From: Acidobacteriota bacterium
Lineage (GTDB): Bacteria; Acidobacteriota; Vicinamibacteria; Vicinamibacterales; UBA8438
NCBI GenBank assembly: GCA_002712885.1
Contig: PAUN01000056.1
Coordinates: 33,135-70,490, forward strand
DNA length: 37,356 bases
Direction of reading: 5' to 3'
Positions 23,953 through 32,739 of this stretch are shown here, piece by piece. Numbering within the stretch: the stretch's first letter is position 1; every line of letters begins with the position of its first letter. Position numbers and translations under genes: made by a program. The notes under the pieces are model-generated. The model ran no database searches and had not been told where the DNA came from. It was given only the letters and a program-made list of their open reading frames with translations.

Positions 23953-24185
23953 GGGTGCTTCTCCTAGTGTCCCGCGCGGACCATCGGGTACGGCCGAGCC
24001 CGGTTAACGGTATTGGACCGCCCGACTCAATGCAATGCGTGGTTGCACCACGGGCCGCACGCCCGAGTCGCTCACATTCGGGCCAATCTGTCGTCTCCCC
24101 TCCCGTGCCGGGGTAACATCCCGCACCTGACTTGTGGGTCACTCAGTTCCCGCATCCAGAATCGCGTCCAACGGAAGGAACAACC

Positions 24186-24800
24186 ATGGCGGAAGAAGAC
24201 GTCCAGGCAGCCACGCCGGAACCGGAGCTCGCGCCGTACCTGCTCGAATCCGCTCGTTCGAGCCGTTCGAAGTGCCGTACCTGCAGACGAAAAATCGACA
24301 AGGATACGCTACGGCTCGGGATTCTCCTCGAAGGCCCATTTGGCACGGGCTACCTGTGGCATCACCTCACCTGCGCCGCGCGGCGTCGACTCGAGGACGT
24401 CGAAGCCGCGTACGAGCAACAGGCGTTCGCCGATGGACTGCAGGTGCCCCCACTGGCCGAACTCCAGGCGCTCAAGGAGAAGGCGGAGCAAGCACGGGCG
24501 GAGCGTAAGGAGCTGCCATACATGGAACGCGCCCCGAGCGGGCGGTCGAAGTGCAAGAACTGCGGCAAGGCCATCGACCAGGACGCGCTGCGCGTGGTGC
24601 TGGCGCGGGAGGTCTCCTTCGGCAACCAGGTCCGAGCGACCCCAATCAACGTCCACCCCGAATGTGTCCACGCGGAACTCGAATCGGAGGACTGCATGAC
24701 CGAGGTCGAAGGCTTCGAGGCCCAGCTGCGCCAGAACAGCACGCTCGAATCGTCGGTCGTTGACGAAGCCGTGGCGGCCATTGGCGTGCTCGAAGGCTAG
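24186..24800 (+). CDS. Protein with two PARP-type zinc fingers
   Basis: 204-aa soluble protein with two copies of the PARP-type C-x2-C...H-x2-C zinc finger, a motif that in eukaryotic poly(ADP-ribose) polymerase 1 and DNA ligase III senses DNA strand breaks. Finger 1: SKCRTCRRKIDKDTLRLG with C30, C33, H60 and C63 (WHHLTC). Finger 2: SKCKNCGKAIDQDALRV with C123, C126, H157 and C160 (VHPEC). A charged helix (about 85-110, LKEKAEQARAERKEL) links them. No catalytic domain is present. AAGGAA before the ATG at 24186 supports the start. It stands alone, divergent from the VOC gene. A role in DNA nick binding is inference from the motif. Confidence 0.75.
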   Translation: MAEEDVQAATPEPELAPYLLESARSSRSKCRTCRRKIDKDTLRLGILLEGPFGTGYLWHHLTCAARRRLEDVEAAYEQQAFADGLQVPPLAELQALKEKAEQARAERKELPYMERAPSGRSKCKNCGKAIDQDALRVVLAREVSFGNQVRATPINVHPECVHAELESEDCMTEVEGFEAQLRQNSTLESSVVDEAVAAIGVLEG

Positions 24801-24987
24801 CCGTGTCTTCGCCTGGTTCGCGAGGCGCCCTGTGGACGGCGCTCACGGTCCTGCGGACCGGCATTGCGGCCCCTCTACGGGACGAGAGCGAGCCAACGGC
24901 GTATGTGCGTCTGGGGTTCCCCTTTTGAGCCCGAACCAACCTGGAGCTTGGTCCAGGACCTCACGCGGGCGCTGTGCGGGGTCCCCG

Positions 24988-27435
24988 CTGTACCCCACTC
25001 CGCGCCCGGCCGTCCGGGCTCGCCATCTCCTACTGTTCGCGCTCATGGCCGCGCCAGCGGCAGCCATCGCGCAGCCCCCAGTGACGGTAACCGGGCACGT
25101 CATCGACGGTGTCACCCAGGAGCCGCTGGCCGGGGTGCGGGTCGAAAGCGGCCACGACGTGGTGACCACCGAGCTGGGTGGCCGTTTCTCTATCGATGTC
25201 GGCGTGGCCGACACCACACTGCGATTTCAAGCCGACGGATACCTGGACACGGTCGCTCCCATCGACGGGCCGGAGCTGGAGGTTCGACTCTTCCCGAACG
25301 CGTTCGCCGAAACCGTGGAGGTGCTCTCGGGAACCGACCCGCAGGAGCGACCCTCATCGACCCCGGTCACCCCGGCCGACGTCTTTCAAGCGCCCGGCAG
25401 CATCGACAACGTCTTCCGGACACTCGACACCCTGCCTGGGATTGCATCCACCGACGACTTCGGCAGCCGGCTCGCGGTGCGCGGCGGCACCCCTGACCAG
25501 AACCTGACGGTGATGGACGGCGTCGAGGTGCACAACCCGTATCGTCTCTTTGGCATAGCCAGCGCGTTCAACCCCGAAACGGTCGAAAATTTCCAACTGA
25601 GCGCCGGCGGATTCGGCGCGGCGTATGGCGATCGATTGTCGTCCCTGCTGATCGTCGAGAACCGCCCTGGCGACGACGAGTTCGGGGGGGCTGGCGCGTT
25701 GAGCGTGACGGATGCCAACGTCGTGCTGGAAGGGGCGACGCCCGTTGGAGACAACGGCACCTGGCTCTTCAGCGCCCGGCGCACGTACTACGACCTGGTC
25801 GTGGGGCGTCTGCAAGATCAGACGTTCCCGTCGTTCGCGGACCTCCAGCTGCAAGCGGGATGGGAGTTCGGCGCGGGACATCGGCTGACACTCACGGGAC
25901 TGCGCAGTATCGAAGACGCCGACTTGAACTTCGACGTCAACCGGGAGGGCGAGCGGGCCGCGCTGGGGTCGGACGTGACCAATGGACTGGCGTCGGCCCG
26001 TCTCGATGCCATCCTCGGCGAGCGGGCCACGTCGACGACCATCGTGTCGTGGTATCGCAACCGGGAGCAGTTCAACTTCGACGGTCAGGTGCGCGCCGAC
26101 GCGAGGCGCTCGAACACCCCGGACAACGACCTCGCATTCGGACTCAACACCATCCTCTTCGACCGGTCGTTCGACGTTCGTGACGTCTCGATGCGACAGG
26201 AACTCGGGATTCAGGTATCACCCCGACACCTCCTCGGCGCCGGCATCGAGCTGCATTACCTCGAAACGGGTGTCGGCTTCACCATCGTGGGGGACCGGAA
26301 CCAGACCCAGGCGAACGGCTCGAGCATTCGGGGAGGCGCGGGCCTGCCCGACAACCTGCAGTCCGCGCTGCGCGGCACGCGGGGCGGACTCTGGCTACAG
26401 GACACCTACACCCCGTCCCCCCGCGTATCGTTCGAACCAGGTCTGCGGGTGGACTGGAGCACCATCAACGGCGGCACCACACTGTCACCCCGCATCGCGG
26501 CGAGCTACGCGGTGGGCCGTGGCGCGCGCGTGCGCGTGGCCGGCGGGTTGTACACACAGAGCCCCGGCTACGAAAAACTCACCCAGTCGGACTACTTCCT
26601 CGATCTGTCGAGTCCGCGTGAGCAAGGTCTGCGGCACGAGCGGGCGACACACGTCGTAATCGGCCTCGAGCAGGCATTGGCTAGCGCGTTGACGGCGCGG
26701 GTCGAGGGCTACTACAAGCGCTTCGACGATCTGCTCCTGGGCCGCCTCGAGAACGAGCCTGAGCGACTCGAGCGGGTGGCGCAGTACGACTTTCCAGAGC
26801 CCCTGAGCGCGAGTGTACCCACCGCACCGCTGATTCTGAGCGCCCCCTCGAATGACGCCGGGGGCACAGCCTACGGACTCGACGTGTTCCTTAGTCACAC
26901 CGACGCGGCGGCGCGGCTCACAGGGTGGCTCTCCTACGCGTGGGGTCGGGCGAATCGCGAGAGCTACGGCCGGCGGTACGCGTTCGAATACGACCGACGC
27001 CACGCGTTCAACGCGGTGGGTCGCTATCGGCTCACCCGGCGGTGGGACGTGGCAGCGACGGCCCGACTCGCCAGCGGTTTCCCGCACACGGCCCCGGTCG
27101 GGGTGCGAATCTCGGCCATCGAGGATGATCGGGGCCGACTGGTGCCGGAGACGGACTCAACCGGCGCCTTCATCTACACGGTCGACTACGGCAGCGTGGA
27201 CAACCTCAACGAAGCCAGGCTGCCCTACTATGCCCGTCTCGATGTCAGAGCGACGTATCGGCGAGCCCGGTGGTCGCTCTACGTCGAGGTGCTCAACCTG
27301 CTCGGTCGGGACAACGCGATCAGCCTGGACCCGCGGCTTAGGCACGACCCTGACTCGACAATGCCCCGAGTCTCGGAAGTGCCGTCTGAAGGTTTCCCGC
27401 GTATTCCAACGTTTGGTCTGCGCGTGCGGTTTTAG
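24988..27435 (+). CDS. TonB-dependent receptor with carboxypeptidase-regulatory-like domain
   Basis: Outer-membrane receptor, about 815 aa, importing an unknown substrate with TonB energy. A signal peptide is clear (RARHLLLFALMAAPAAAIAQ), but no ATG precedes it. The nearest possible in-frame starts are a CTG at 24988, a GTG at 24832 and a TTG at 24760; the CTG gives a normal signal peptide and is used here with low certainty. Then come a carboxypeptidase-regulatory-like domain (TVTGHVIDGVTQEPLAGVRV), the plug (PGSIDNVFRTLDTLPGIAS, RLAVRGGTPDQNLTVMDGVE) and the beta-barrel, ending in R-V-R-F with the terminal Phe needed for outer-membrane insertion. The 5' region holds a palindrome (24976-24988, GCGGGG-T-CCCCGC). 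A GC hairpin follows the stop. Confidence 0.88.
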   Translation: MYPTPRPAVRARHLLLFALMAAPAAAIAQPPVTVTGHVIDGVTQEPLAGVRVESGHDVVTTELGGRFSIDVGVADTTLRFQADGYLDTVAPIDGPELEVRLFPNAFAETVEVLSGTDPQERPSSTPVTPADVFQAPGSIDNVFRTLDTLPGIASTDDFGSRLAVRGGTPDQNLTVMDGVEVHNPYRLFGIASAFNPETVENFQLSAGGFGAAYGDRLSSLLIVENRPGDDEFGGAGALSVTDANVVLEGATPVGDNGTWLFSARRTYYDLVVGRLQDQTFPSFADLQLQAGWEFGAGHRLTLTGLRSIEDADLNFDVNREGERAALGSDVTNGLASARLDAILGERATSTTIVSWYRNREQFNFDGQVRADARRSNTPDNDLAFGLNTILFDRSFDVRDVSMRQELGIQVSPRHLLGAGIELHYLETGVGFTIVGDRNQTQANGSSIRGGAGLPDNLQSALRGTRGGLWLQDTYTPSPRVSFEPGLRVDWSTINGGTTLSPRIAASYAVGRGARVRVAGGLYTQSPGYEKLTQSDYFLDLSSPREQGLRHERATHVVIGLEQALASALTARVEGYYKRFDDLLLGRLENEPERLERVAQYDFPEPLSASVPTAPLILSAPSNDAGGTAYGLDVFLSHTDAAARLTGWLSYAWGRANRESYGRRYAFEYDRRHAFNAVGRYRLTRRWDVAATARLASGFPHTAPVGVRISAIEDDRGRLVPETDSTGAFIYTVDYGSVDNLNEARLPYYARLDVRATYRRARWSLYVEVLNLLGRDNAISLDPRLRHDPDSTMPRVSEVPSEGFPRIPTFGLRVRF

Positions 27436-27443
27436 GACTCAGA

Positions 27444-27458
27444 CGGGGCTGCGCCCCG
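27444..27458. repeat. GC hairpin after the TonB-receptor gene
   Basis: CGGGGC-TGC-GCCCCG, a 6-bp stem 8 bases after the stop, without a T-tract. It repeats the core found after qhpG (9409-9421), so it may be a recurrent 3'-end element of this genome. Confidence 0.45.
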
Positions 27459-27509
27459 AACCCCACGCGGCCACCTGTTTCGTTGCACAGCGGTCCTGCG
27501 GGTGGTCTC

Positions 27510-27830
27510 CTATCCGTCGCGCAACGCCTCGGTCGGGTCGACCCGCAGGCCGCGACGGGCCGGTCCGGCCGCCGCCAGCAACCCGACGACGATCATGAAG
27601 ACGGCGGTCATCGAAACGATCCCGTGGATACTCCCGTGACGCATGTCCTCGATCCCCGTCGACAGGAAGCGGTTGAGCGGAACCCCCAAGAGGATGCCGA
27701 CCGCTGCGCCGGCCCCGACCTGGCGCAACGCCCCCCGGAAGATACCGGCCAGCAAGCGTCTGGGTTGTGCGCCCAAGGCCGACCGAATGCCGATCTCACG
27801 TGTACGGCGGTTGACGCTGAACGACATCAA
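27510..27830 (-). pseudogene. 3' remnant of an ADOP/MacB-type permease gene
   Basis: The minus strand encodes the last 106 or so residues of an FtsX/MacB-type ABC permease of the acidobacterial ADOP family: the conserved [20 protein letters not shown] block, RRLLAGIFRGALRQV, two hydrophobic helices (GAGAAVGILLGVPL and SMTAVFMIVVGLLAAAGPA) and the terminal DPTEALRDG. A full ADOP protein has about 800 residues; everything before the last transmembrane part is missing. Upstream of 27830 the sequence belongs to the AlkZ-like gene. It is most likely a dead fragment left by a deletion or rearrangement. Confidence 0.85.
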
Positions 27831-28638
27831 CGCGTGAGGCCAACTGATACACGCCACGCGCCGGTGTGATCGCGTATCCGTCCGCTACCAGTGCCCGATT
27901 GCCTAGACCGGCCTCGGGGCGAGACAGGCCGGTCACGCGCGCCAGTTCGCCAGGAATCGTCAGACCGGCTCCAGCCAGAAAGCATCGAGCGATTTCCCGG
28001 ACCGCGTTGTCTCGGCGGACTCGCCGAGTGAGCGATGCAGGAAACCGCCCGATGCCCAGCGTCCAGATGTAGGTGAACCTCGGTTGGTAGACGACCTCGC
28101 TGGGGACGACGAGCATCACCGCCTGGAGCTCATCGATGGCTCGGGTAAACGCCCGTCGCTCGGTCACCCCCGATTCGCTCCGCAGATCGGCGGTGGCGAG
28201 CTCCCACTCGTGGCGCAAGACGCGCAGGACCCGACTGGCGTCCTGGCTCAGGCGCCGCGTCTCTTCGGACTTGCGGATACCCCACACCGCATGAAAGTAG
28301 GGGATCATGCGCGGCGCGAGGAACATCGCCTTGCCGCGCGACAGCTTGGCGTAATACGTCTTACCGCGCCGCACGAGCTGGTCCTTCAACTGCCAGGTGA
28401 GCGACGCCTCGGGGTCTTTCTGAACGTTGCGCGGCATGACGGCGTCGCGGCGTCCACACACCGCAACATAGAGCGATGCACCGGGACGGCGTGCGTCAGT
28501 GAGGCAGGCGGCGAACCCGTTGCGCTCAACGAACTGTTCCGCGTCGAGGGGGGTCTCGACCTGGAGGCTCCCTTCCCGCTGCCAATGTTCGTCGCGGTAA
28601 TCTTCGACGTCCGGTGGAATGTGCGGACGAGGTCTCAT
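27796..28638 (-). CDS. AlkZ-related winged-helix protein, C-terminus possibly altered
   Basis: 280-aa soluble protein resembling the AlkZ-related (YcaQ-like) winged-helix family, some of which are DNA glycosylases. Supporting blocks, from family recall: [18 protein letters not shown], the W-x2[15 protein letters not shown] segment (about 83-103), [15 protein letters not shown], and winged-helix-like parts [16 protein letters not shown] and [19 protein letters not shown]. The typical AlkZ catalytic Q-x-Q/Q-x-D motif is not evident, so activity is uncertain. The last 12 or so codons ([14 protein letters not shown] region) run in another frame over the first codons of the permease remnant, so the natural C-terminus may have been replaced at the junction near 27830. 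Confidence 0.55.
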   Translation of the reverse strand: MRPRPHIPPDVEDYRDEHWQREGSLQVETPLDAEQFVERNGFAACLTDARRPGASLYVAVCGRRDAVMPRNVQKDPEASLTWQLKDQLVRRGKTYYAKLSRGKAMFLAPRMIPYFHAVWGIRKSEETRRLSQDASRVLRVLRHEWELATADLRSESGVTERRAFTRAIDELQAVMLVVPSEVVYQPRFTYIWTLGIGRFPASLTRRVRRDNAVREIARCFLAGAGLTIPGELARVTGLSRPEAGLGNRALVADGYAITPARGVYQLASRVDVVQRQPPYT

Positions 28639-28821
28639 GCGGCTGAACTCAGGCGTGAGGCTTGTCAGTCAGCGTCCACGCAGGCGACGTTCGCCGAGGC
28701 GTCATGCGACCTCCACGATTGAATCGTAGGATACCGCGCCCACGCCATTCTTCCGCAACTCCTAGGGGACGCGCACCACGCCCCATCCGCGCGATATGAT
28801 TGCCGGCATATCGGAGGCACC

Positions 28822-30753
28822 ATGAACAGATTCGCGCCAATTCTCGTCGCCGCCACCACCCTCGCACTGTTGCTGCCTGGAAACGCGGTCGCGCAGATCG
28901 CAGAGTTCGATCTGGAGGTTATCGAATCGCCCGCGCTCGAGGGACGGCATTTCGGCGCGGCCGGTCAATATGAGCTGTTGCGGGGCATCGTCACCGGGGC
29001 GATCGACCCGGACGACCCGCGCCACCGAAACATCGTGAATCTCGACCGAGCGGCTCGGAACGACACCGGGCACGTCGAGTACCGCGCCACCGTCGAAATC
29101 TACCGACCGGTCGATATGACCCGGTGGAACCGCGGGATTTACCACACCGTGTCGAACCGGGGCCGATCCGGCGCGGCCGAGGTCGCGCTCCTCGAACGGG
29201 GCTTCGCATTCGTGCAGGTGGGCTGGCAGGGTGACCTCACCTCCAGCGAATCGAACATCGTCGCCTATCTCCCTACCGCCACGCAGGCGGACGGATCGCC
29301 GATCGTCGGCCCGACGCTCGAGGAATTCATCTTTGATGACACCGAGCGTGTGTCCCGTCGGCGCTTGACCTATCCCGTCGCGTCACTCGGATCGCGCGGC
29401 GGGATGATCTCGATTAGGACGAGTCAGAACGCGCGGCGCCAGACACCGGAGGATTTGGATTGGGTTTTTGTCAGCCCTACCGAAGTCGAGATTACGCGAC
29501 CGGCCGGGTTCGATGGCGGCGCGATCTACGAGTTCATCTACGAAGCCAAGGACCCGATCGTGATGGGTCTGGGATTCGCCGCGATGCGCGACGCCATCTC
29601 GTTCCTGCGCTACGAAGACACGGATACCGCCGGGCACGCGAATCCACTCGCCACCCCAGGCCTGCCCCGCACGGCGATCTCCCTCGGCGTGTCGCAGAGC
29701 GGTCGAATGTTGCGGGACTTTCTGTATCAGGGCTTCAACGAAGACGTGGCTGCCCGGATTGTCTTCGATGGCATGCACCCGAACATCGCGGGGTCACGCA
29801 AGAGCTTCACGAACTATCAGTTCTCTCAGCCGGGTCGCTGGCAGAAGCAACATGAGGACCACAACTACCCCGGCGACCAGTTCCCCTTTACCTATGCCAC
29901 GTTGACGGATCCGATCAGCGGCCGCACGGATGGGCTGCTCGAGCGATGCCGCGTGTCGGACACCTGTCCGAAGATCATCCACAGCGACGGCGAGGCGGAA
30001 CTCTGGCAGGCGCGCGCGTCCCTGGTCGTGACCGACTCGCGTGGCCAGCACATCGAACAGCCGGACAACGTGCGGGTGTATCTGATTGCGGGTGTCCGAC
30101 ACGGTGGTGGTCCCGGCGTGCACGCGGCGACGCCGACGCAGGGCATCTGTCAAAACCTGAACAATCCGCTGGCGCTGAGTCAGACCCGCGCGGCGCTGAG
30201 TATCGCGCTGCAGGAGTGGGTGGCGCAGGATATCGAGCCGCCGGCGAGTCGGTTCCCCACCGTTGCGAACGGCGGACTTGTCACCGCCACCCGCGTCGGC
30301 TTTCCGGACATTCCGGGGGTGACATACTCGGGATCGTACAACCCGCTGTCGCTGGCGGACCATCGCTCGATGCCGCCGATGCAGGGCGCCCCCTACACCG
30401 TGCTCGTGGCACAAACCGATACCGACGGCAACATGACCGGCGGCGTGCGGCATCCCAATCTCGCCGCGCCAATCGGCACGCATACGGGGTGGAACCTGCG
30501 GCGTCAGGGCTTCGCCGCGGGCCAGCAGTGTGGAGGCGCAGGGTCGTACATTCCGTTCGCCGCCACGCGCAGCGCGCGCGAGTCGGCTGGCGACCCGCGG
30601 GCGTCGATCGAGGAACGGTATCCGAATCACGCCGCCTATGTGCGCGCGATCTCTGACGCGGCTGACGCATTGGTACGCGACCGGCTGCTGCTCCAGAGCG
30701 ACGCGGACGAGATCGTCGCGCTGGCGCGAGGCAGCCGAGGCAAGACGAACTAG
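28822..30753 (+). CDS. Secreted alpha/beta-hydrolase (Abhydrolase_10 type)
   Basis: 643-aa exported hydrolase, probably an esterase or lipase-like enzyme of unknown substrate. GGAGG lies just before the ATG at 28822, and TATGAT (28795-28800) could be its -10 box. A signal peptide ends near NAVAQ/IAEF. The family pattern is present: GQYELLRGIVTGAIDPDDPR, YHTVSNRGR, a strand followed by LGVSQSGRMLRDFLYQGF with the nucleophile candidate S291 (G-V-S-Q-S-G-R), FDGMHPNIAGSRK, QFPFTYATLTDP, LIAGVRHGG and GTHTGWNLR. It opens a run of six closely spaced plus-strand genes; its stop overlaps the next start by one base. Confidence 0.85.
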   Translation: MNRFAPILVAATTLALLLPGNAVAQIAEFDLEVIESPALEGRHFGAAGQYELLRGIVTGAIDPDDPRHRNIVNLDRAARNDTGHVEYRATVEIYRPVDMTRWNRGIYHTVSNRGRSGAAEVALLERGFAFVQVGWQGDLTSSESNIVAYLPTATQADGSPIVGPTLEEFIFDDTERVSRRRLTYPVASLGSRGGMISIRTSQNARRQTPEDLDWVFVSPTEVEITRPAGFDGGAIYEFIYEAKDPIVMGLGFAAMRDAISFLRYEDTDTAGHANPLATPGLPRTAISLGVSQSGRMLRDFLYQGFNEDVAARIVFDGMHPNIAGSRKSFTNYQFSQPGRWQKQHEDHNYPGDQFPFTYATLTDPISGRTDGLLERCRVSDTCPKIIHSDGEAELWQARASLVVTDSRGQHIEQPDNVRVYLIAGVRHGGGPGVHAATPTQGICQNLNNPLALSQTRAALSIALQEWVAQDIEPPASRFPTVANGGLVTATRVGFPDIPGVTYSGSYNPLSLADHRSMPPMQGAPYTVLVAQTDTDGNMTGGVRHPNLAAPIGTHTGWNLRRQGFAAGQQCGGAGSYIPFAATRSARESAGDPRASIEERYPNHAAYVRAISDAADALVRDRLLLQSDADEIVALARGSRGKTN

Positions 30754-31640
30754 TGCCCGTGGCCGACGCCGCCTCTGTTTCGAATCGCGGGCCTCAGCAG
30801 TACGACCATTTCGCCGACATCTACGGCGTTTGGACCGAGACCGCCTCATCGACGCGTGCCAATCTGCCGTTCTACGTCGATGCCTACTTGGCCGCCCAGG
30901 GACCAGTCGTGGAATTGGGCGTGGGTGACGGGCGTATCGCGGTTCGGGCGGCGACACGTGGCTGCCGGGTGATCGGCGTAGACACATCCACCGCCATGCT
31001 GGATCTGTGCCGGGCGCGCGCGACACGCGCCCGTGTCACGGACTGCGTCGACCTGCGGCAGGCCGATTTCCGCGACTTCACGCTGACGGAACCGGCCGAT
31101 CTCATTGCGCTCCCGTACCACAGCATCGGGCACCTGACCACACTCGACGACAAACGCCGCGCACTCCACCAGGTGTTCGCACAACTTCGACCGGGCGGAC
31201 GGTTCATCTTCGATGATTTCCTCATGACCCCCGCGCTCATCACGCACATGCGGCAGGTGCAACTTCGAGCCATGTATCCGTCGTCATCATCATCCCCTAC
31301 CCCGTCGCCGGGCGCATCCACCTCGCGCTCACCGGAACAGGACACCCTGCTGTGGGTCACCTCTCTGGTGAACGAATCGTCCCAAACGCTCACCGTCGTC
31401 ACTTGGGAGGATCTCCTGCACCCCGACGGGCGTCTCGACACGCGGCGCTATCGCCGCCTGAGTCTGAGCTGGCTGCTCCCGACCCAGGCGCGACAATTGC
31501 TCGACGACGCCGGATTCGAGGTTGAAGCCTGTTTCGGCGACTTTCAGCGCACGCCCTTCGCTGAAACCACCGCGGTGGAGCAGGTCTGGATCGCCCGCAA
31601 GCCCTCAACACACAGCGCAAACGTGAGGACCGCGACGTGA
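30753..31640 (+). CDS. SAM-dependent class I methyltransferase
   Basis: 295-aa cytoplasmic methyltransferase, substrate unknown. Motif I is VVELGVGDGRIAV (E54, glycines 56, 58 and 60), the acidic end of strand 2 is D77 in VIGVDTSTAML, and the later blocks are RQADFRDFTL, IALPYHSIGHL and LRPGGRFIFDDFLM. The YHSIGHL block is typical of small-molecule methyltransferases of the Methyltransf_25 kind. The start is GTG at 30753, sharing a base with the preceding stop (TAGTG); a GTG at 30759 is also possible. Its end overlaps folB by four bases, implying coupled translation with a pterin enzyme. Confidence 0.8.
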   Translation: MPVADAASVSNRGPQQYDHFADIYGVWTETASSTRANLPFYVDAYLAAQGPVVELGVGDGRIAVRAATRGCRVIGVDTSTAMLDLCRARATRARVTDCVDLRQADFRDFTLTEPADLIALPYHSIGHLTTLDDKRRALHQVFAQLRPGGRFIFDDFLMTPALITHMRQVQLRAMYPSSSSSPTPSPGASTSRSPEQDTLLWVTSLVNESSQTLTVVTWEDLLHPDGRLDTRRYRRLSLSWLLPTQARQLLDDAGFEVEACFGDFQRTPFAETTAVEQVWIARKPSTHSANVRTAT

Positions 31641-31999
31641 CGATCGGGACGACGGGGCTCAAGAATCTGCGGGTCGACTGCGTGGTCGGCGTCTACGACT
31701 ACGAGCGCGCGGCAGCCCAGCCGGTGCTGTTCGACATCGAGTTGGACTACGATTTCGCAGCCGCGGCCGGCTCCGACGCCATCGGCGACGCCATCGACTA
31801 CGACCGCGCCGCCACCGCCGTCACCGCGCTGGTCCAGGAGCGCCAGTTCGCGCTGCTGGAGAGCATGGCGGAAGCGGTCGCGGCGCGCTTGCTGGACGAG
31901 ATGCCACCGGTACAGATCGTGCGTCTGGAGATCAGAAAGCCGCAGGCGGTGCCGGCCGCCGCTGGTGCGTTCGTACGGGTGGAGCGCACACGCGTATGA
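31637..31999 (+). CDS. folB: Dihydroneopterin aldolase
   Basis: 120-aa FolB: cleaves 7,8-dihydroneopterin to 6-hydroxymethyl-dihydropterin and glycolaldehyde in folate synthesis, and may epimerise it. The usual length and key residues are present: V-G-V-Y-D-Y-E-R with the substrate glutamate E23, Y55 in IDYDRAA, LLES with E75, and the catalytic lysine K101 in LEIRKPQA. The start is GTG (GTGA overlap with the methyltransferase stop), and its stop overlaps the next start (ATGA). It is linked to a pteridine-reductase-like gene, which strengthens a pterin role. No folE, folK or folP is in the window. Confidence 0.9.
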   Translation: MTIGTTGLKNLRVDCVVGVYDYERAAAQPVLFDIELDYDFAAAAGSDAIGDAIDYDRAATAVTALVQERQFALLESMAEAVAARLLDEMPPVQIVRLEIRKPQAVPAAAGAFVRVERTRV

Positions 32000-32727
32000 G
32001 TGTGTCCGGCGACGGACCGGTGGCGGTGGTGACCGGCGGAGCCCGGCGACTCGGTCGCCATCTGTGCTCGACGCTGGCCGCACGCGGCTTCGACCTCGTC
32101 GTGCTCTATCGCACGGCGGAGGCGGACGCCCAGTCACTGACGGCAGCGATCGAAGCACGCGGTCGCCACGCCCGAGCCCTACCGGTGGATGTTGCCCTCG
32201 AGGCGGACGTGGCGTCGGTGTTTCGCGACATCCGAGCCACCGAGGGCCGCCTCGATCTCCTGGTCAACAACGTCGGCAACTACAACCCGCAGCATGTGAC
32301 CAAGCTCGACCCGACCGCGTGGGATGCGACCCTCGCCGCCAATCTATCGGGTGCCTTCTACTGCTGCTATCACGCGCTTCCGTTCATGTCTGACAATGGG
32401 AACATCATCAATGTCGGCATGGCCGGCTTGGAGGGGATCCGCGCCAATGTCCACGGCACCGACTACTACGTCAGCAAGACCGGTCTGCTCGTGCTGACGC
32501 GCGCGCTGGCGGCGGCGCACGCCGACCGTCGGATCCGCGTGAACATGGTGTCGCCGGGACAACTCGACAACTCCATCGATCTCCCGCCACCGGACAAGAT
32601 CGGCCGGACCGTGCCGCTGGGCCGGGCCGGGCATCTCGACGACGTCACCCAGGCCGTCGAATATCTGCTCGACGCCAGTTACGTCACCGGCGTCAACATC
32701 GACATCTCAGGCGGCTACCGGCTCTAG
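31996..32727 (+). CDS. Short-chain dehydrogenase, pteridine-reductase-like (FolM type)
   Basis: 243-aa NADPH-dependent Rossmann oxidoreductase. The cofactor motif T-G-G-A-R-R-L-G-R (13-21) is the T-G-x3-R-x-G variant of pteridine reductases PTR1/FolM, and NNVG (91-94) and Y157-x3-K161 are present. The catalytic serine expected 13 residues before Y157 is replaced by Gly144 (INVGMAGLEG); pteridine reductases also depart from Ser here, but with Asp. The likely role is reduction of dihydropterin or dihydrofolate to the tetrahydro form, by motif and by the ATGA overlap with folB. A general SDR with another substrate remains possible. Confidence 0.75.
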   Translation: MSVSGDGPVAVVTGGARRLGRHLCSTLAARGFDLVVLYRTAEADAQSLTAAIEARGRHARALPVDVALEADVASVFRDIRATEGRLDLLVNNVGNYNPQHVTKLDPTAWDATLAANLSGAFYCCYHALPFMSDNGNIINVGMAGLEGIRANVHGTDYYVSKTGLLVLTRALAAAHADRRIRVNMVSPGQLDNSIDLPPPDKIGRTVPLGRAGHLDDVTQAVEYLLDASYVTGVNIDISGGYRL

Positions 32728-32739
32728 TGGCGTCGAACC

